From the NCBI GenBank assembly GCA_964551635.1, contig CAZKDZ010000195.1:1-11724 (forward strand): DNA of 11,724 nt, given 5' to 3'. Both the position numbers and the translations under genes were made by a program. The notes beneath the pieces were generated by a model, which was not told the DNA's origin, made no database searches, and worked only from the letters and a program-made list of their open reading frames with translations. This DNA comes from JAAXHE01 sp964551635 (GTDB taxonomy: Bacteria; Latescibacterota; UBA2968; GCA-2709665). How positions within the stretch are numbered: the stretch's first letter is position 1; every line of letters begins with the position of its first letter. Positions 1 through 6,269 of this stretch are shown here, piece after piece.

Positions 1-389
1 CGGGCGCCGGAAAGATCCGCATTCGTCAGATCGGCGAGTTCGAGGTCTGCCGGCGCCAGATTGGCATTCCTGAGATTCGCGCCCCGGAACAGGGCGCGCT
101 GGAGGGGAGCGCCGGAGAGATCGGCGTCCTGAAGGTCCGCGCCACGGAAGTTGGCTTCGTAGAGTCTTGCGCGCTGGAGATTGGCGCCGTGCAGGTTGGC
201 GTCCTGGAACCGCACACCGCTCAGGATGGCTTCGCTCAGATCCGCGTACTGGAGCCGGGCATTCTGAAGTTCCGCCCGGCTCAGGTTTTCACCGGACATG
301 TCGGCCCGTTCTCCGGTCTTTCCTCCAGAATCGATCCAGGCACGGTGCCGGTTCATGACACGGCGCAATTCAGCGGGTGATATCGGCAT
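1..389 (-). CDS. Pentapeptide-repeat protein, C-terminal part outside the window
   Basis: The reverse strand reads as 129 codons without a stop, starting at ATG 389-387 and running off the left edge. An AGGAG ribosome site lies at 400-396, seven bases before the ATG. After a short N-terminal segment (residues 1-28, with H15, W18 and a GGKTGERAD stretch) the protein becomes an unbroken run of about 20 pentapeptides from residue 29 to 129, of the form A-D/N/R-L/F-x-x (for example ADLQD, ADLSG, ANLRN). Such repeats fold as a right-handed quadrilateral beta-helix, about five coils here. No signal peptide is seen in the N-terminus, so a cytoplasmic location is likely. The start is 45 bases after the folate cyclo-ligase stop on the same strand, so the two are probably co-transcribed. 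The function is unknown: the family includes DNA-mimic gyrase protectors and adaptor-like proteins, and nothing here separates them. The fold call is firm. Confidence 0.9.
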   Translation of the reverse strand, partial: MPISPAELRRVMNRHRAWIDSGGKTGERADMSGENLSRAELQNARLQYADLSEAILSGVRFQDANLHGANLQRARLYEANFRGADLQDADLSGAPLQRALFRGANLRNANLAPADLELADLTNADLSGA

Positions 390-434
390 TCGGGACTCCT
401 GTCTCGCGTCTACAACATTACCGCGTGCGGGAAT

Positions 435-1004
435 TCAAGCCTTAACCGGAGAGCAAACTCCAGATTCGGTAATCACCAGGTCCATCGGGATATCGCGAGG
501 ACCGGCCGGTAGCCGATCGAAGAGCTGGAAATCGTAAGCGAGGCCGACTTTGACGGCATTCGCCATTGATAGAAAACGGTCGTAGTATCCGCCCCCGAAG
601 CCCACCCGATTTCCGGCGCGGTCGAAGGCCAGACCGGGTACGACAACGAGATCGATGGCATCGGGCGGCACCAAGGCGCCGTCTTCGCCGGACGGCTCCA
701 GAAGGCCGAAGCCCGAAGGTTTCAATTCAGCCAGGCCGCGGATTTCCCGGTGGATCAGCGTGCGGTTCGGCGACAGGACGGGCACCGCAACCCGTTTTCC
801 GCGATCCAGAGCAAGATCGATGAGGGTACGGGTGTCGACTTCGTTCAACACCGAGACATAGCTGGCCACGCACACGGCGCGAAGGAAGACCTCCCTGCCG
901 GTCAGGCGCGCGATAACGTGATCGCTCCGGGCGCGAACCTCCTCCAATGACAATTCGGACCGTATTTTCCTAATAGCATTTCGGATTTGCTTTTTGGAAG
1001 GCAT
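435..1004 (-). CDS. ygfA: 5-formyltetrahydrofolate cyclo-ligase (MTHFS)
   Basis: The 189-residue product has the family's usual length. It is expected to convert 5-formyl-THF to 5,10-methenyl-THF using ATP in the cytosol, returning a storage or inhibitory folate to one-carbon metabolism. The N-terminus (KKQIRNAIRKIR, residues 4-15) has the basic start typical of the family. The signature lies at residues 121-145: VVPGLAFD, then a glycine-rich GFGGGYYDRFL substrate and nucleotide loop. The C-terminal DIPMDLVITE (residues 171-180) matches the conserved end of the fold. The start is ATG 1004-1002. There is no clear Shine-Dalgarno sequence before it, but a strong promoter sits about 50 bases upstream (1080-1052). 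It is divergent from uppS and heads a probable two-gene unit with the pentapeptide-repeat gene. In Proteobacteria this gene often follows 6S RNA; I saw no 6S-like structure here. Confidence 0.95.
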   Translation of the reverse strand: MPSKKQIRNAIRKIRSELSLEEVRARSDHVIARLTGREVFLRAVCVASYVSVLNEVDTRTLIDLALDRGKRVAVPVLSPNRTLIHREIRGLAELKPSGFGLLEPSGEDGALVPPDAIDLVVVPGLAFDRAGNRVGFGGGYYDRFLSMANAVKVGLAYDFQLFDRLPAGPRDIPMDLVITESGVCSPVKA

Positions 1005-1051
1005 GGGGTGTTGATTCGGCCTGAAACTTTTCTGCGGTGTCGGGGTTAATA

Positions 1052-1080
1052 ACTATACTTCGAGGGCGGCGGCTTGTCAA
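1052..1080 (-). promoter_or_regulatory. Sigma-70-type promoter for the folate cyclo-ligase gene
   Basis: On the minus strand TTGACA (1080-1075) is followed by a 17-base spacer and TATAGT (1057-1052), matching the consensus at 11 of 12 positions. Transcription should start near 1045, leaving a 5' UTR of about 40 bases before ATG 1004. It points away from the uppS promoter about 60 bases away. Confidence 0.8.
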
Positions 1081-1136
1081 GACAGGAGGGGGCCTGAAAT
1101 GCAGACGGACCGGCGCAGTCAGACGGAAAAGTTCGC

Positions 1137-1165
1137 TTGACTTTGACTGTATGGGCTTTTAAATT
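1137..1165 (+). promoter_or_regulatory. Promoter for the uppS-cdsA-dxr-rseP cluster
   Basis: TTGACT (1137-1142), a 17-base spacer and TAAATT (1160-1165) lie about 50 bases upstream of the uppS TTG start. TTGACT is repeated at once (1143-1148), so two overlapping -35 registers exist. The -10 element fits the sigma-70 consensus at 4 of 6 positions and also fits the TAnnTT part of the Bacteroidota -7 element. A small inverted pair, TGCCG (1171-1175) and CGGCA (1192-1196), lies in the predicted leader; I give it no function. Confidence 0.6.
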
Positions 1166-1213
1166 ACAAATGCCGAATTTTGAAGTATTAACGGCAATTC
1201 CTGCGAGGAAATC

Positions 1214-2041
1214 TTGGATCGCCACGACGTGGAAATTCAAAATGAGCTGAAGGCGGACGGCAATCTCCCGGGGCATGTCGCAATCATCATGGACGGGAAT
1301 GGCCGGTGGGCGCAAAGGCATGGACTTGTCAGAACTCAGGGACACCGTTCCGCCCGCAAGGTCGTGCGTGACATTGTGCGGGCCTGTGGGGAACTCGGGA
1401 TAGATATACTCACGCTTTTTGCATTCGGAACGGACAACTGGCGGCGCCCCTGGACGGAAGTCCTTTCTTTAATGCAGCTGTTGCGAGACGTTGCCGTTGA
1501 AGAACTGAAGGAACTCCTTGAGAATAACGTACGCCTGGTTGCAACCGGAGACACGGACCGTCTGGCAAGGCAGGCGCGGCAGGCGATGAAATATGCCATG
1601 TTCAGGACGTCCGAAAACACCGGGCTGACGCTGAACCTGGCGATGAGTTACGATGGTCGCAACGATATTCTCCAGGCCGTCAGACGAATCGCCTCCGCGG
1701 TGGAACAGGGTAGAGTGAGCAGCGATCGTATCGACGAAAAGCTGTTTTCCGGGATGCTTTACACCACCGATCTGCCCGACCCCGACTTACTGGTCCGAAC
1801 AAGCGGAGAGTTTCGTCTGAGTAATTTCATGCTCTGGCAGTGTGCGTACACCGAATTCTGGTTCACGCCTGTCCTGTGGCCCGATTTCAGGCGTGAACAT
1901 CTGTACGAAGCCGTTCGGGCGTATCAGTCCCGTGAGCGCCGTTACGGAAAGACCAGCGCGCAGGTCCGTTCTTTGGCGAATGGCGCCGGGAACGGGGTCG
2001 CAGAGCGGATGGGGGCGGCAACGGGAGTGAAGCCCGCGTAG
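1214..2041 (+). CDS. uppS: Isoprenyl transferase, undecaprenyl diphosphate synthase
   Basis: This 275-residue cis-prenyltransferase is expected to condense isopentenyl diphosphate onto farnesyl diphosphate to make C55 undecaprenyl diphosphate, precursor of the lipid carrier for peptidoglycan. Motif I is HVAIIMDGNGRW with catalytic D27. Motif III is AFGTDNWRRP (residues 70-79). Motif V, RTSGEFRLSNF (195-205), binds the allylic and homoallylic diphosphates, and E214 of the WQCAYTE stretch is the expected Mg2+ ligand. Two positions differ from the usual pattern: G72 where E. coli-type enzymes have Ser, and YDGR where YGGR is usual. The start is TTG 1214, the only reasonable one upstream of motif I, preceded by GAGGAA at 1205-1210. 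The protein is slightly long because of a C-terminal tail of about 25 residues that looks unstructured. It is the first gene of the cluster. Confidence 0.96.
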   Translation: MDRHDVEIQNELKADGNLPGHVAIIMDGNGRWAQRHGLVRTQGHRSARKVVRDIVRACGELGIDILTLFAFGTDNWRRPWTEVLSLMQLLRDVAVEELKELLENNVRLVATGDTDRLARQARQAMKYAMFRTSENTGLTLNLAMSYDGRNDILQAVRRIASAVEQGRVSSDRIDEKLFSGMLYTTDLPDPDLLVRTSGEFRLSNFMLWQCAYTEFWFTPVLWPDFRREHLYEAVRAYQSRERRYGKTSAQVRSLANGAGNGVAERMGAATGVKPA

Positions 2042-2078
2042 CGGGGTTCACTCGAACGCTCGCTTCCGTCAGGCAGGG

Positions 2079-2909
2079 GTGGTTTTGGCGGTACAGTCGA
2101 ACCTGTTTCACCGGGTCTCAGCGGCGGCCGTCTTCGGGCCGCTTTTTCTGGTTCTGTTCTGGGTTGGTGGAATACCGCTCCTGATCGGCGTATGCGCTGT
2201 GGCTGCGGGTGGTACGTGGGAATACTGCCAGATGCAGAAAAAGCGGGGGCTGCATCCCTGGACGGGCGTCGGGGTTGCGGCCTCTTTGGTTTGGTGTCTC
2301 TGGTTGAACTGGTTCGGAGATCGATTCTGGCTGGTTCCGCTCGTGGTGATCCTCCTCGTCCTGATCACCCTGGCAACGGGAAACAGGGATGGCCGGTTTC
2401 GACTGGCGGACGCCGAAACGACATTCGTGGGCACGTGCTACGTTGGGTTACTGCCCGCCTTTGCACTGCTGGTTCGGAACTTTTCCGGACTCGAACCCGC
2501 GGAATCAGGCGCAAGGTGGTTTGCCGTTCTCGTACTCCTTGGAATCTGGAGTACCGATATTTTCGCCTATTTTGCCGGTCGCCTCTGGGGGAAACGACAT
2601 CCTTTTCCACGTATCAGTCCCCGCAAGACCGGGGCTGGCTTCGCAGGCGGAATCGTCGGGGCCGTAGCGGTAATGCTTGCCGGTGGAAACGTCTTGGAAA
2701 TCTACTCCGTTCCAGCCGGTATCTTTCTGGGAATCGTGGTGGGGGTGGTTGCGATGTGGGGAGACCTGGTCGAGTCGATGATCAAAAGGAACGCGGGAGT
2801 CAAGGATGCTTCCGCCCTCATTCCCGGACACGGCGGCGTGTTGGACCGGTTTGACAGTTTTCTGTTTGTCTACCCCGTCGTCTATCTCTACCTGCGCGTG
2901 TTTCATTAG
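2079..2909 (+). CDS. cdsA: Phosphatidate cytidylyltransferase (CDP-diglyceride synthase)
   Basis: This polytopic membrane enzyme should make CDP-diacylglycerol from phosphatidate and CTP, the branch point of bacterial phospholipid synthesis. The protein is about 276 residues with many hydrophobic segments, the first at about residues 15-50. The family signature is intact near the C-terminus: ESMIKRNAGVKD (residues 232-243), then PGHGGVLDRFD with H251, D256 and D259 as expected nucleotide and metal-binding residues. The start is uncertain. GTG 2079 gives the full open frame but overlaps the purine-rich AGGGG (2075-2079). TTG 2085 sits five bases after AGGGG and is at least as plausible, shortening the protein by two residues. 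The gap after uppS is 37 bases, so the two are likely co-transcribed. Confidence 0.95.
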   Translation: MVLAVQSNLFHRVSAAAVFGPLFLVLFWVGGIPLLIGVCAVAAGGTWEYCQMQKKRGLHPWTGVGVAASLVWCLWLNWFGDRFWLVPLVVILLVLITLATGNRDGRFRLADAETTFVGTCYVGLLPAFALLVRNFSGLEPAESGARWFAVLVLLGIWSTDIFAYFAGRLWGKRHPFPRISPRKTGAGFAGGIVGAVAVMLAGGNVLEIYSVPAGIFLGIVVGVVAMWGDLVESMIKRNAGVKDASALIPGHGGVLDRFDSFLFVYPVVYLYLRVFH

Positions 2910-2971
2910 ACGGTTGTGAACTCCATGAATCTCCAGATACAATTACCCGTTGACATGAACGGGGTCTGCGC

Positions 2972-4129
2972 ATGACGCGGGTATCTCTGCTGGGATCGAC
3001 GGGATCTATCGGCACCAGTACGCTGGATGTACTGGCCGGCCTGCCTGAACGGTTCGAAGTGGTATGCCTCAGCGCGGGAAGCAATATCGATCTGCTCTGC
3101 GAACTGGTGACGCGTTTCCGGCCGAAACGGGTCTGCGTGGGAGAGGAGTGCGCAAAAGAGGCGGGCGAAAGAAATGAGTTGAAGGGCGTGGAGCTGTTGC
3201 ACGGTTCTGAAGGACTCATCGCATCGGCGACCGACTCCGGAGTGGATCTCGTGATCAACGGGCTGGTTGCCGGGGTAGGACTGCGGCCAACCCTGGCGGC
3301 GATAGAGGCGGGTAAAGACGTCGCTATTGCAAATAAGGAGACGCTGGTGGTAGCGGGCGACCTGGTCACGGAACTCGCTGCACGCAACGGTGTGCGGTTG
3401 ATCCCGCTTGACAGCGAACTCACACCCCTGTGGCAGAGCCTTCAGGAAGTTTCACGAGAACAGGTGACCCGCATTGTGCTTTCCGCTTCCGGGGGTCCGT
3501 TTTTCGATATGTCTCTGGACGAGATGGCCCGGGTCACACCCGAAGAGGCCCTCCGTCATCCAACCTGGAGGATGGGGCCGAAGATCACGATCGATTCCGC
3601 TACATTGATGAACAAGGGTTTCGAGGTGATCGAGTCCCGCTGGTTTTTCGGGCTCGATATCGAACAGATCGACGTCGTGATTCACCGGCAGTCGATCGTG
3701 CATTGTCTGGTGGAGTTCCTGGACGGAAGCCTCATCGCGCACCTGAGCCGCCCGGATATGCGACTGCCCATTCAACAGGCGTTGACCCACCCCGTCCGGC
3801 TGCCGACTCCCGTCCCGTCGCTGGACCTCGTGTCCACGGGTTCTTTGAGCTTTCACGCGCCGGACCTGGAGCGGTTTCCCTGTCTTGCGCTTGCTTATGA
3901 AGTGTGTCGTGCAGGAGGTACGGCGGCGGCGGTACTCAATGCAGCCAATGAAATCGGCGTCGATTCCTTTCTGACCGGACGGATCGGGTTTCTGGATGTA
4001 CCGGACGTCGTGCGACGGACTCTCGATGCGCATGTCAACGCGTCCGGCTCGAATCTCGACGCGGTGTTCGAAGCAGACCGCTGGGGGCGGGAGAAGGCAA
4101 CGGAGATCGTGGCACGCATTTTACGTTGA
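2972..4129 (+). CDS. dxr: 1-deoxy-D-xylulose 5-phosphate reductoisomerase
   Basis: Dxr carries out the NADPH-dependent rearrangement and reduction of DXP to MEP, the committed step of the non-mevalonate isoprenoid pathway, in the cytosol. The 385-residue product starts with the nucleotide-binding LGSTGSIGTSTLDV (residues 7-20). It carries ANKETLV (120-126), the metal-binding D147-S148-E149, SASGGPF (171-177), the flexible-loop HPTW (196-199), and DSATLMNKGFE (208-218), whose N214, K215 and E218 correspond to the substrate and metal ligands of the E. coli enzyme. Two normally conserved positions differ: DSEH is DSEL here (L150) and HPQS is HRQS (R239). The start ATG 2972 puts the Rossmann motif at the usual position; only a weak GGGG precedes it. 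It lies 62 bases after cdsA and just before rseP, an order common in bacteria, and it feeds the isoprenoid supply used by UppS. Confidence 0.97.
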   Translation: MTRVSLLGSTGSIGTSTLDVLAGLPERFEVVCLSAGSNIDLLCELVTRFRPKRVCVGEECAKEAGERNELKGVELLHGSEGLIASATDSGVDLVINGLVAGVGLRPTLAAIEAGKDVAIANKETLVVAGDLVTELAARNGVRLIPLDSELTPLWQSLQEVSREQVTRIVLSASGGPFFDMSLDEMARVTPEEALRHPTWRMGPKITIDSATLMNKGFEVIESRWFFGLDIEQIDVVIHRQSIVHCLVEFLDGSLIAHLSRPDMRLPIQQALTHPVRLPTPVPSLDLVSTGSLSFHAPDLERFPCLALAYEVCRAGGTAAAVLNAANEIGVDSFLTGRIGFLDVPDVVRRTLDAHVNASGSNLDAVFEADRWGREKATEIVARILR

Positions 4130-4137
4130 AGTCGATA

Positions 4138-4143
4138 AAGGAG
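4138..4143 (+). promoter_or_regulatory. Ribosome binding site that sets the rseP start
   Basis: AAGGAG lies nine bases before TTG 4153. The frame stays open up to another TTG at 4126, which overlaps the dxr stop and has no purine-rich site before it. The 4153 start is therefore preferred, placing MEF directly before the first membrane helix. Confidence 0.7.
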
Positions 4144-4152
4144 TCTGGCGTT

Positions 4153-5460
4153 TTGGAATTTCTGGAAACCATCTTCTATTTTATCCTGGTATTGGGCGTA
4201 CTGGTCTTCGTTCACGAATTCGGTCATTTCATCGTGGCCAAAAAGTCGGGCATTCGCGTGGAGCAGTTCTCGATGGGATTTCCGCCAAAGGCGTTCGGCA
4301 TAACGGTTGGCGAAACCGAATATTGCATTTCCTGGCTACCGATCGGAGGATACGTAAAGGTTGCGGGAATGTCGGATTTCGGAAGTGCGGACGTAAAGCG
4401 GGAGCCATGGGAATTCCAGTCGAAGCCGAGGGGAATTCAGATGGCGGTAATGGTCGCTGGACCCATCATGAATTTTCTGCTTGGATTCATGCTGATATTG
4501 GGACTGCGCCTTACTCTGGGAGACTTTGTCCTGCAGACGACGAAGGTAGGCAGGGTCGAGACGACGTCTCCGTTCTACGCGGCCGGATTGCGCGTGGAGG
4601 ACCGGATCCTGGCCGTAAACGGAACCCCGGTGGACAACTGGGGCGGGCTGGTCGATGCATACAGCGCGGTTACGGTGGGTGACGTTGCTCTTGAAGTGGC
4701 CCGCGGCGACGAAGTGGTGTTTCTCGCAGCCACACCGGATCCCGGGCAGGAGTTGGGTTTCGATCCTTTTCTCCCCTCCACTGCCGGATCGGTGATGCCG
4801 GGTTACCCGGCTGCGAGAGGGGGGATGGAGCCTGGAGACCGCGTTGTGTCGGTCGACGGCGAATTCGTGAGCGGATGGGACGAGATGCGGGAGAAGATTT
4901 CCGCGAGGCCGGGTCTGGAAACCGAGATTCGGTGGTTGCGCGGCAGAGAGGAGATGGCGGCGCGAATCGTGCCTCAACCCCAGCAGGGCGGGGGGCGAAC
5001 CATTGGTGTGATCGGCATCGGGCCGTCTTACGAGCCGAGCGCACGGGTTCCCGTGAAGATGGCTACCGCAATTGAACGCAGTGGACGGGACCTGGTGGGG
5101 TATACCACGCTGATATTTTCGTTAATCAAGCGCATCGTGATGGGCGAAGTTTCCGGTGGAATGATCGCCGGCCCGGTGGGAATCGCGCAAATGGCCGGGA
5201 GCAAGGCGAGAGAGGGATGGGAAGCGCTGCTCGATTTCATGGCGATGTTGAGTATCAATCTCGCCGTGCTGAACCTGTTGCCGATTCCGGCGCTGGACGG
5301 CGGCCACCTGATGATCCTGAGCGTGGAAGCCATTTCGCGGCGTTCGCTATCCACACGCCAGAAAGAGCGCCTCCAGCAAGTCGGCTTCGTATTCCTGCTT
5401 GGACTTATGGTGTACGTGACGTTCGGTGACATCGGCCGGATCTGGGGGATGTTTTACTGA
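4153..5460 (+). CDS. rseP: RseP/site-2-type intramembrane zinc metalloprotease
   Basis: This M50-family protease cuts substrates within the membrane, classically anti-sigma factors such as RseA or remnant signal peptides; the substrate here is unknown. From TTG 4153 the protein has 435 residues. The first helix (about residues 5-25) contains the zinc-binding HEFGH (H21, E22, H25). It is followed by the family's FSMGF and ISWLPIGGYVKVAGM segments. Two PDZ-like domains follow at roughly residues 128-195 and 205-285, as in E. coli RseP. The second active-site motif, NLLPIPALDGG, ends with D382 as the third zinc ligand, and GPVGIAQMAG lies before it. A last hydrophobic helix occupies the C-terminus. 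The gene follows dxr closely and ends at a strong terminator. The bamA gene that follows rseP in Proteobacteria is absent. Confidence 0.95.
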   Translation: MEFLETIFYFILVLGVLVFVHEFGHFIVAKKSGIRVEQFSMGFPPKAFGITVGETEYCISWLPIGGYVKVAGMSDFGSADVKREPWEFQSKPRGIQMAVMVAGPIMNFLLGFMLILGLRLTLGDFVLQTTKVGRVETTSPFYAAGLRVEDRILAVNGTPVDNWGGLVDAYSAVTVGDVALEVARGDEVVFLAATPDPGQELGFDPFLPSTAGSVMPGYPAARGGMEPGDRVVSVDGEFVSGWDEMREKISARPGLETEIRWLRGREEMAARIVPQPQQGGGRTIGVIGIGPSYEPSARVPVKMATAIERSGRDLVGYTTLIFSLIKRIVMGEVSGGMIAGPVGIAQMAGSKAREGWEALLDFMAMLSINLAVLNLLPIPALDGGHLMILSVEAISRRSLSTRQKERLQQVGFVFLLGLMVYVTFGDIGRIWGMFY

Positions 5461-5494
5461 GAGGGACCGAGTCGGTTTCGTGATGCAGCAGAAT

Positions 5495-5530
5495 GAAGGC
5501 GGGTCTTAGAACCCGCCTTCATTTTTTTTT
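5495..5530 (+). terminator. Rho-independent terminator after rseP
   Basis: A perfect 10-bp stem (5495-5504 with 5511-5520, extendable by three A-T pairs outward) closes a 6-base loop and runs directly into nine T residues (5522-5530). It lies 34 bases after the rseP stop. The minus-strand gene's stop codon and its three last Lys codons are made of this same DNA. On the minus strand the hairpin is present but the following T-run is poor. Confidence 0.92.
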
Positions 5531-5884
5531 GTGCGCTTCGCGCCGGCTTCCAGCGGTCCTTCTCTTCGCGGTCTTCTTCCATTGAACGAAAACGCTGTCG
5601 GCTTCAAGCGTTTCCATAATGCTGCCGGTCAGCGCCTTCAGGGCCTCGGGGTTCGCCTTCCAGGTTACGGCCAGGCGTTCGAGGTCTTGTTCGGTGAACC
5701 CGATTCCTGCAAGAACGGCCTTTCGTTTTATCGCGAGACTGTCGGGATGCTCCGCATACCGATGGTGCAGGTGGATGATTTCGAGAACGCCGGTTGCCAG
5801 TTGGCGTCCGTCGGGCTCGGATCCATTCCGTGCCGTGCAGGCCAGAATTCCGATGAAGAGGAGCATGAGTTTCGTCCGTTTCAT
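5519..5884 (-). CDS. Small lipoprotein, possibly DUF4296-like
   Basis: The 121-residue product starts with a positively charged n-region (MKRTK), a short hydrophobic stretch and a lipobox ILAC with C16 as the lipidation site, so export and membrane anchoring are expected. Residues 17-30 look like a flexible linker. The rest is predicted helical: LATGVLEIIHLHHRYAEH, then an amphipathic stretch containing GFTEQDLERL and a MET-LEAD segment. This order of short helices with a 'GFTEQDLE' turn resembles DUF4296 lipoproteins of Bacteroidota, but that is recall of a pattern and not a database match. The tail is strongly basic (KKTAKRRTAGSRREAHKKK). ATG 5884 is preferred because it places the signal peptide at the N-terminus; a TTG at 5920 would add 12 residues, and neither has a Shine-Dalgarno sequence. 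It is convergent with rseP and divergent from mraZ. The function is unknown. Confidence 0.75.
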   Translation of the reverse strand: MKRTKLMLLFIGILACTARNGSEPDGRQLATGVLEIIHLHHRYAEHPDSLAIKRKAVLAGIGFTEQDLERLAVTWKANPEALKALTGSIMETLEADSVFVQWKKTAKRRTAGSRREAHKKK

Positions 5885-5891
5885 TTCGAGA

Positions 5892-5920
5892 AAGATATCC
5901 GGACGGGACCGGAAGGTCAA
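5892..5920 (-). promoter_or_regulatory. Possible promoter for the lipoprotein gene
   Basis: On the minus strand TTGACC (5920-5915), a 17-base spacer and TATCTT (5897-5892) lie directly before ATG 5884. A start six to eight bases after the -10 box would fall at about 5886-5884, giving an mRNA with almost no leader. This fits the absence of a Shine-Dalgarno sequence. The match is 5 of 6 and 4 of 6 positions. Confidence 0.5.
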
Positions 5921-6113
5921 GGCACATCAGCCGGTGATGCGTATAACGGCCGGGAAGACCCTGCGCCATTGCACAACATCTGGTATACATTTGGAACCTT
6001 CCGCTTCGAACGCACTACATTTTCCCTGAATGGCTCTTTCTGCCATACATGTGCACACATGGTCACGGGGTTGTTTTTTTTGAAGATAAGGCGAAAAATC
6101 GTCTAGAAATCCC

Positions 6114-6142
6114 TTGACTTTTGTATGTACTGGCCCTAATTT
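6114..6142 (+). promoter_or_regulatory. Promoter of the dcw (mraZ) operon
   Basis: TTGACT (6114-6119), a 17-base spacer and TAATTT (6137-6142) resemble the uppS promoter in -35 sequence, spacing and the TAnnTT -10 shape. An AT-rich stretch lies upstream. The predicted start near 6149 falls inside the MraZ box, which fits repression by MraZ. The -10 matches the E. coli consensus at only 3 of 6 positions, so the call rests partly on context. Confidence 0.6.
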
Positions 6143-6143
6143 G

Positions 6144-6180
6144 GTGGTGGAAAGTGGTGGAAAGTGGTGCATTGGGGAGG
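6144..6180 (+). promoter_or_regulatory. MraZ box: four repeats with 10-base period
   Basis: GTGGTGG occurs at 6144-6150 and 6154-6160, GTGGTGC at 6164-6170 and a degenerate GGGGAGG at 6174-6180, with AAA or ATT between them. The spacing equals one helical turn. The AAAGTGG-N3 form matches the operator known for MraZ in other bacteria, which is a series of short direct repeats between the promoter and mraZ. It overlaps the predicted transcription start, so auto-repression of the operon is expected. Confidence 0.85.
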
Positions 6181-6217
6181 ACAAGGAAGCTTCCGAAGAC
6201 ATCGCTCGAGCAGGACG

Positions 6218-6244
6218 AGCCCCGGCAAGTCAGTCGGGGCTTTT
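6218..6244 (+). terminator. Possible attenuator hairpin in the mraZ leader
   Basis: AGCCCCGGC (6218-6226) pairs with GTCGGGGCT (6233-6241), nine pairs with one G-U, around a 6-base loop, and is followed by TTTTCTC. It lies about 75 bases after the predicted transcription start and 100 bases before mraZ. Placed inside a leader, it could stop part of the transcripts before the dcw genes. The T-run is short, so efficiency may be modest. Confidence 0.6.
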
Positions 6245-6269
6245 CTCCCGATTCGGTTCCTCTCGGGAG
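6245..6269 (+). other. Second leader hairpin directly after the possible attenuator
   Basis: CTCCCGA (6245-6251) pairs perfectly with TCGGGAG (6263-6269) around an 11-base loop. It begins where the T-run of the first hairpin ends, so the two could stack or affect each other's folding. No known riboswitch class is recognised. Confidence 0.45.

Noticed and set aside
1..389. Qnr-type quinolone resistance protein
   Set aside because: Pentapeptide repeats alone do not show gyrase protection, and the Qnr loop insertions and dimer module cannot be seen in this partial, fully regular repeat.
1005..1213. 6S RNA next to the folate cyclo-ligase gene
   Set aside because: The gene is a common neighbour of 6S RNA, but the 209-base gap is filled by two divergent promoters and shows no long hairpin with a central open bubble.
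2192..2854. Long open frame of 220 codons inside cdsA
   Set aside because: It lies in another frame of a clearly identified cdsA, its product is rich in Arg and Gly without any domain, and it has no ribosome site.
3452..4033. Minus-strand open frame of 193 codons opposite dxr
   Set aside because: It is an antisense shadow of dxr in GC-rich DNA; the plus strand encodes every Dxr motif and the reverse product resembles nothing I know.
4126..4152. Upstream TTG start for rseP
   Set aside because: It overlaps the dxr stop and has no ribosome site, while TTG 4153 has AAGGAG nine bases upstream and places the first membrane helix at the N-terminus.
6048..6081. Palindrome followed by T residues as a terminator
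   Set aside because: The 5-bp stem is separated from the T-run by about ten bases of unpaired sequence, and no plus-strand gene ends before it.
6141..6180. CRISPR-like or satellite repeat
   Set aside because: The repeat unit is only 10 bases with four copies and no spacers; position and sequence fit a MraZ operator.
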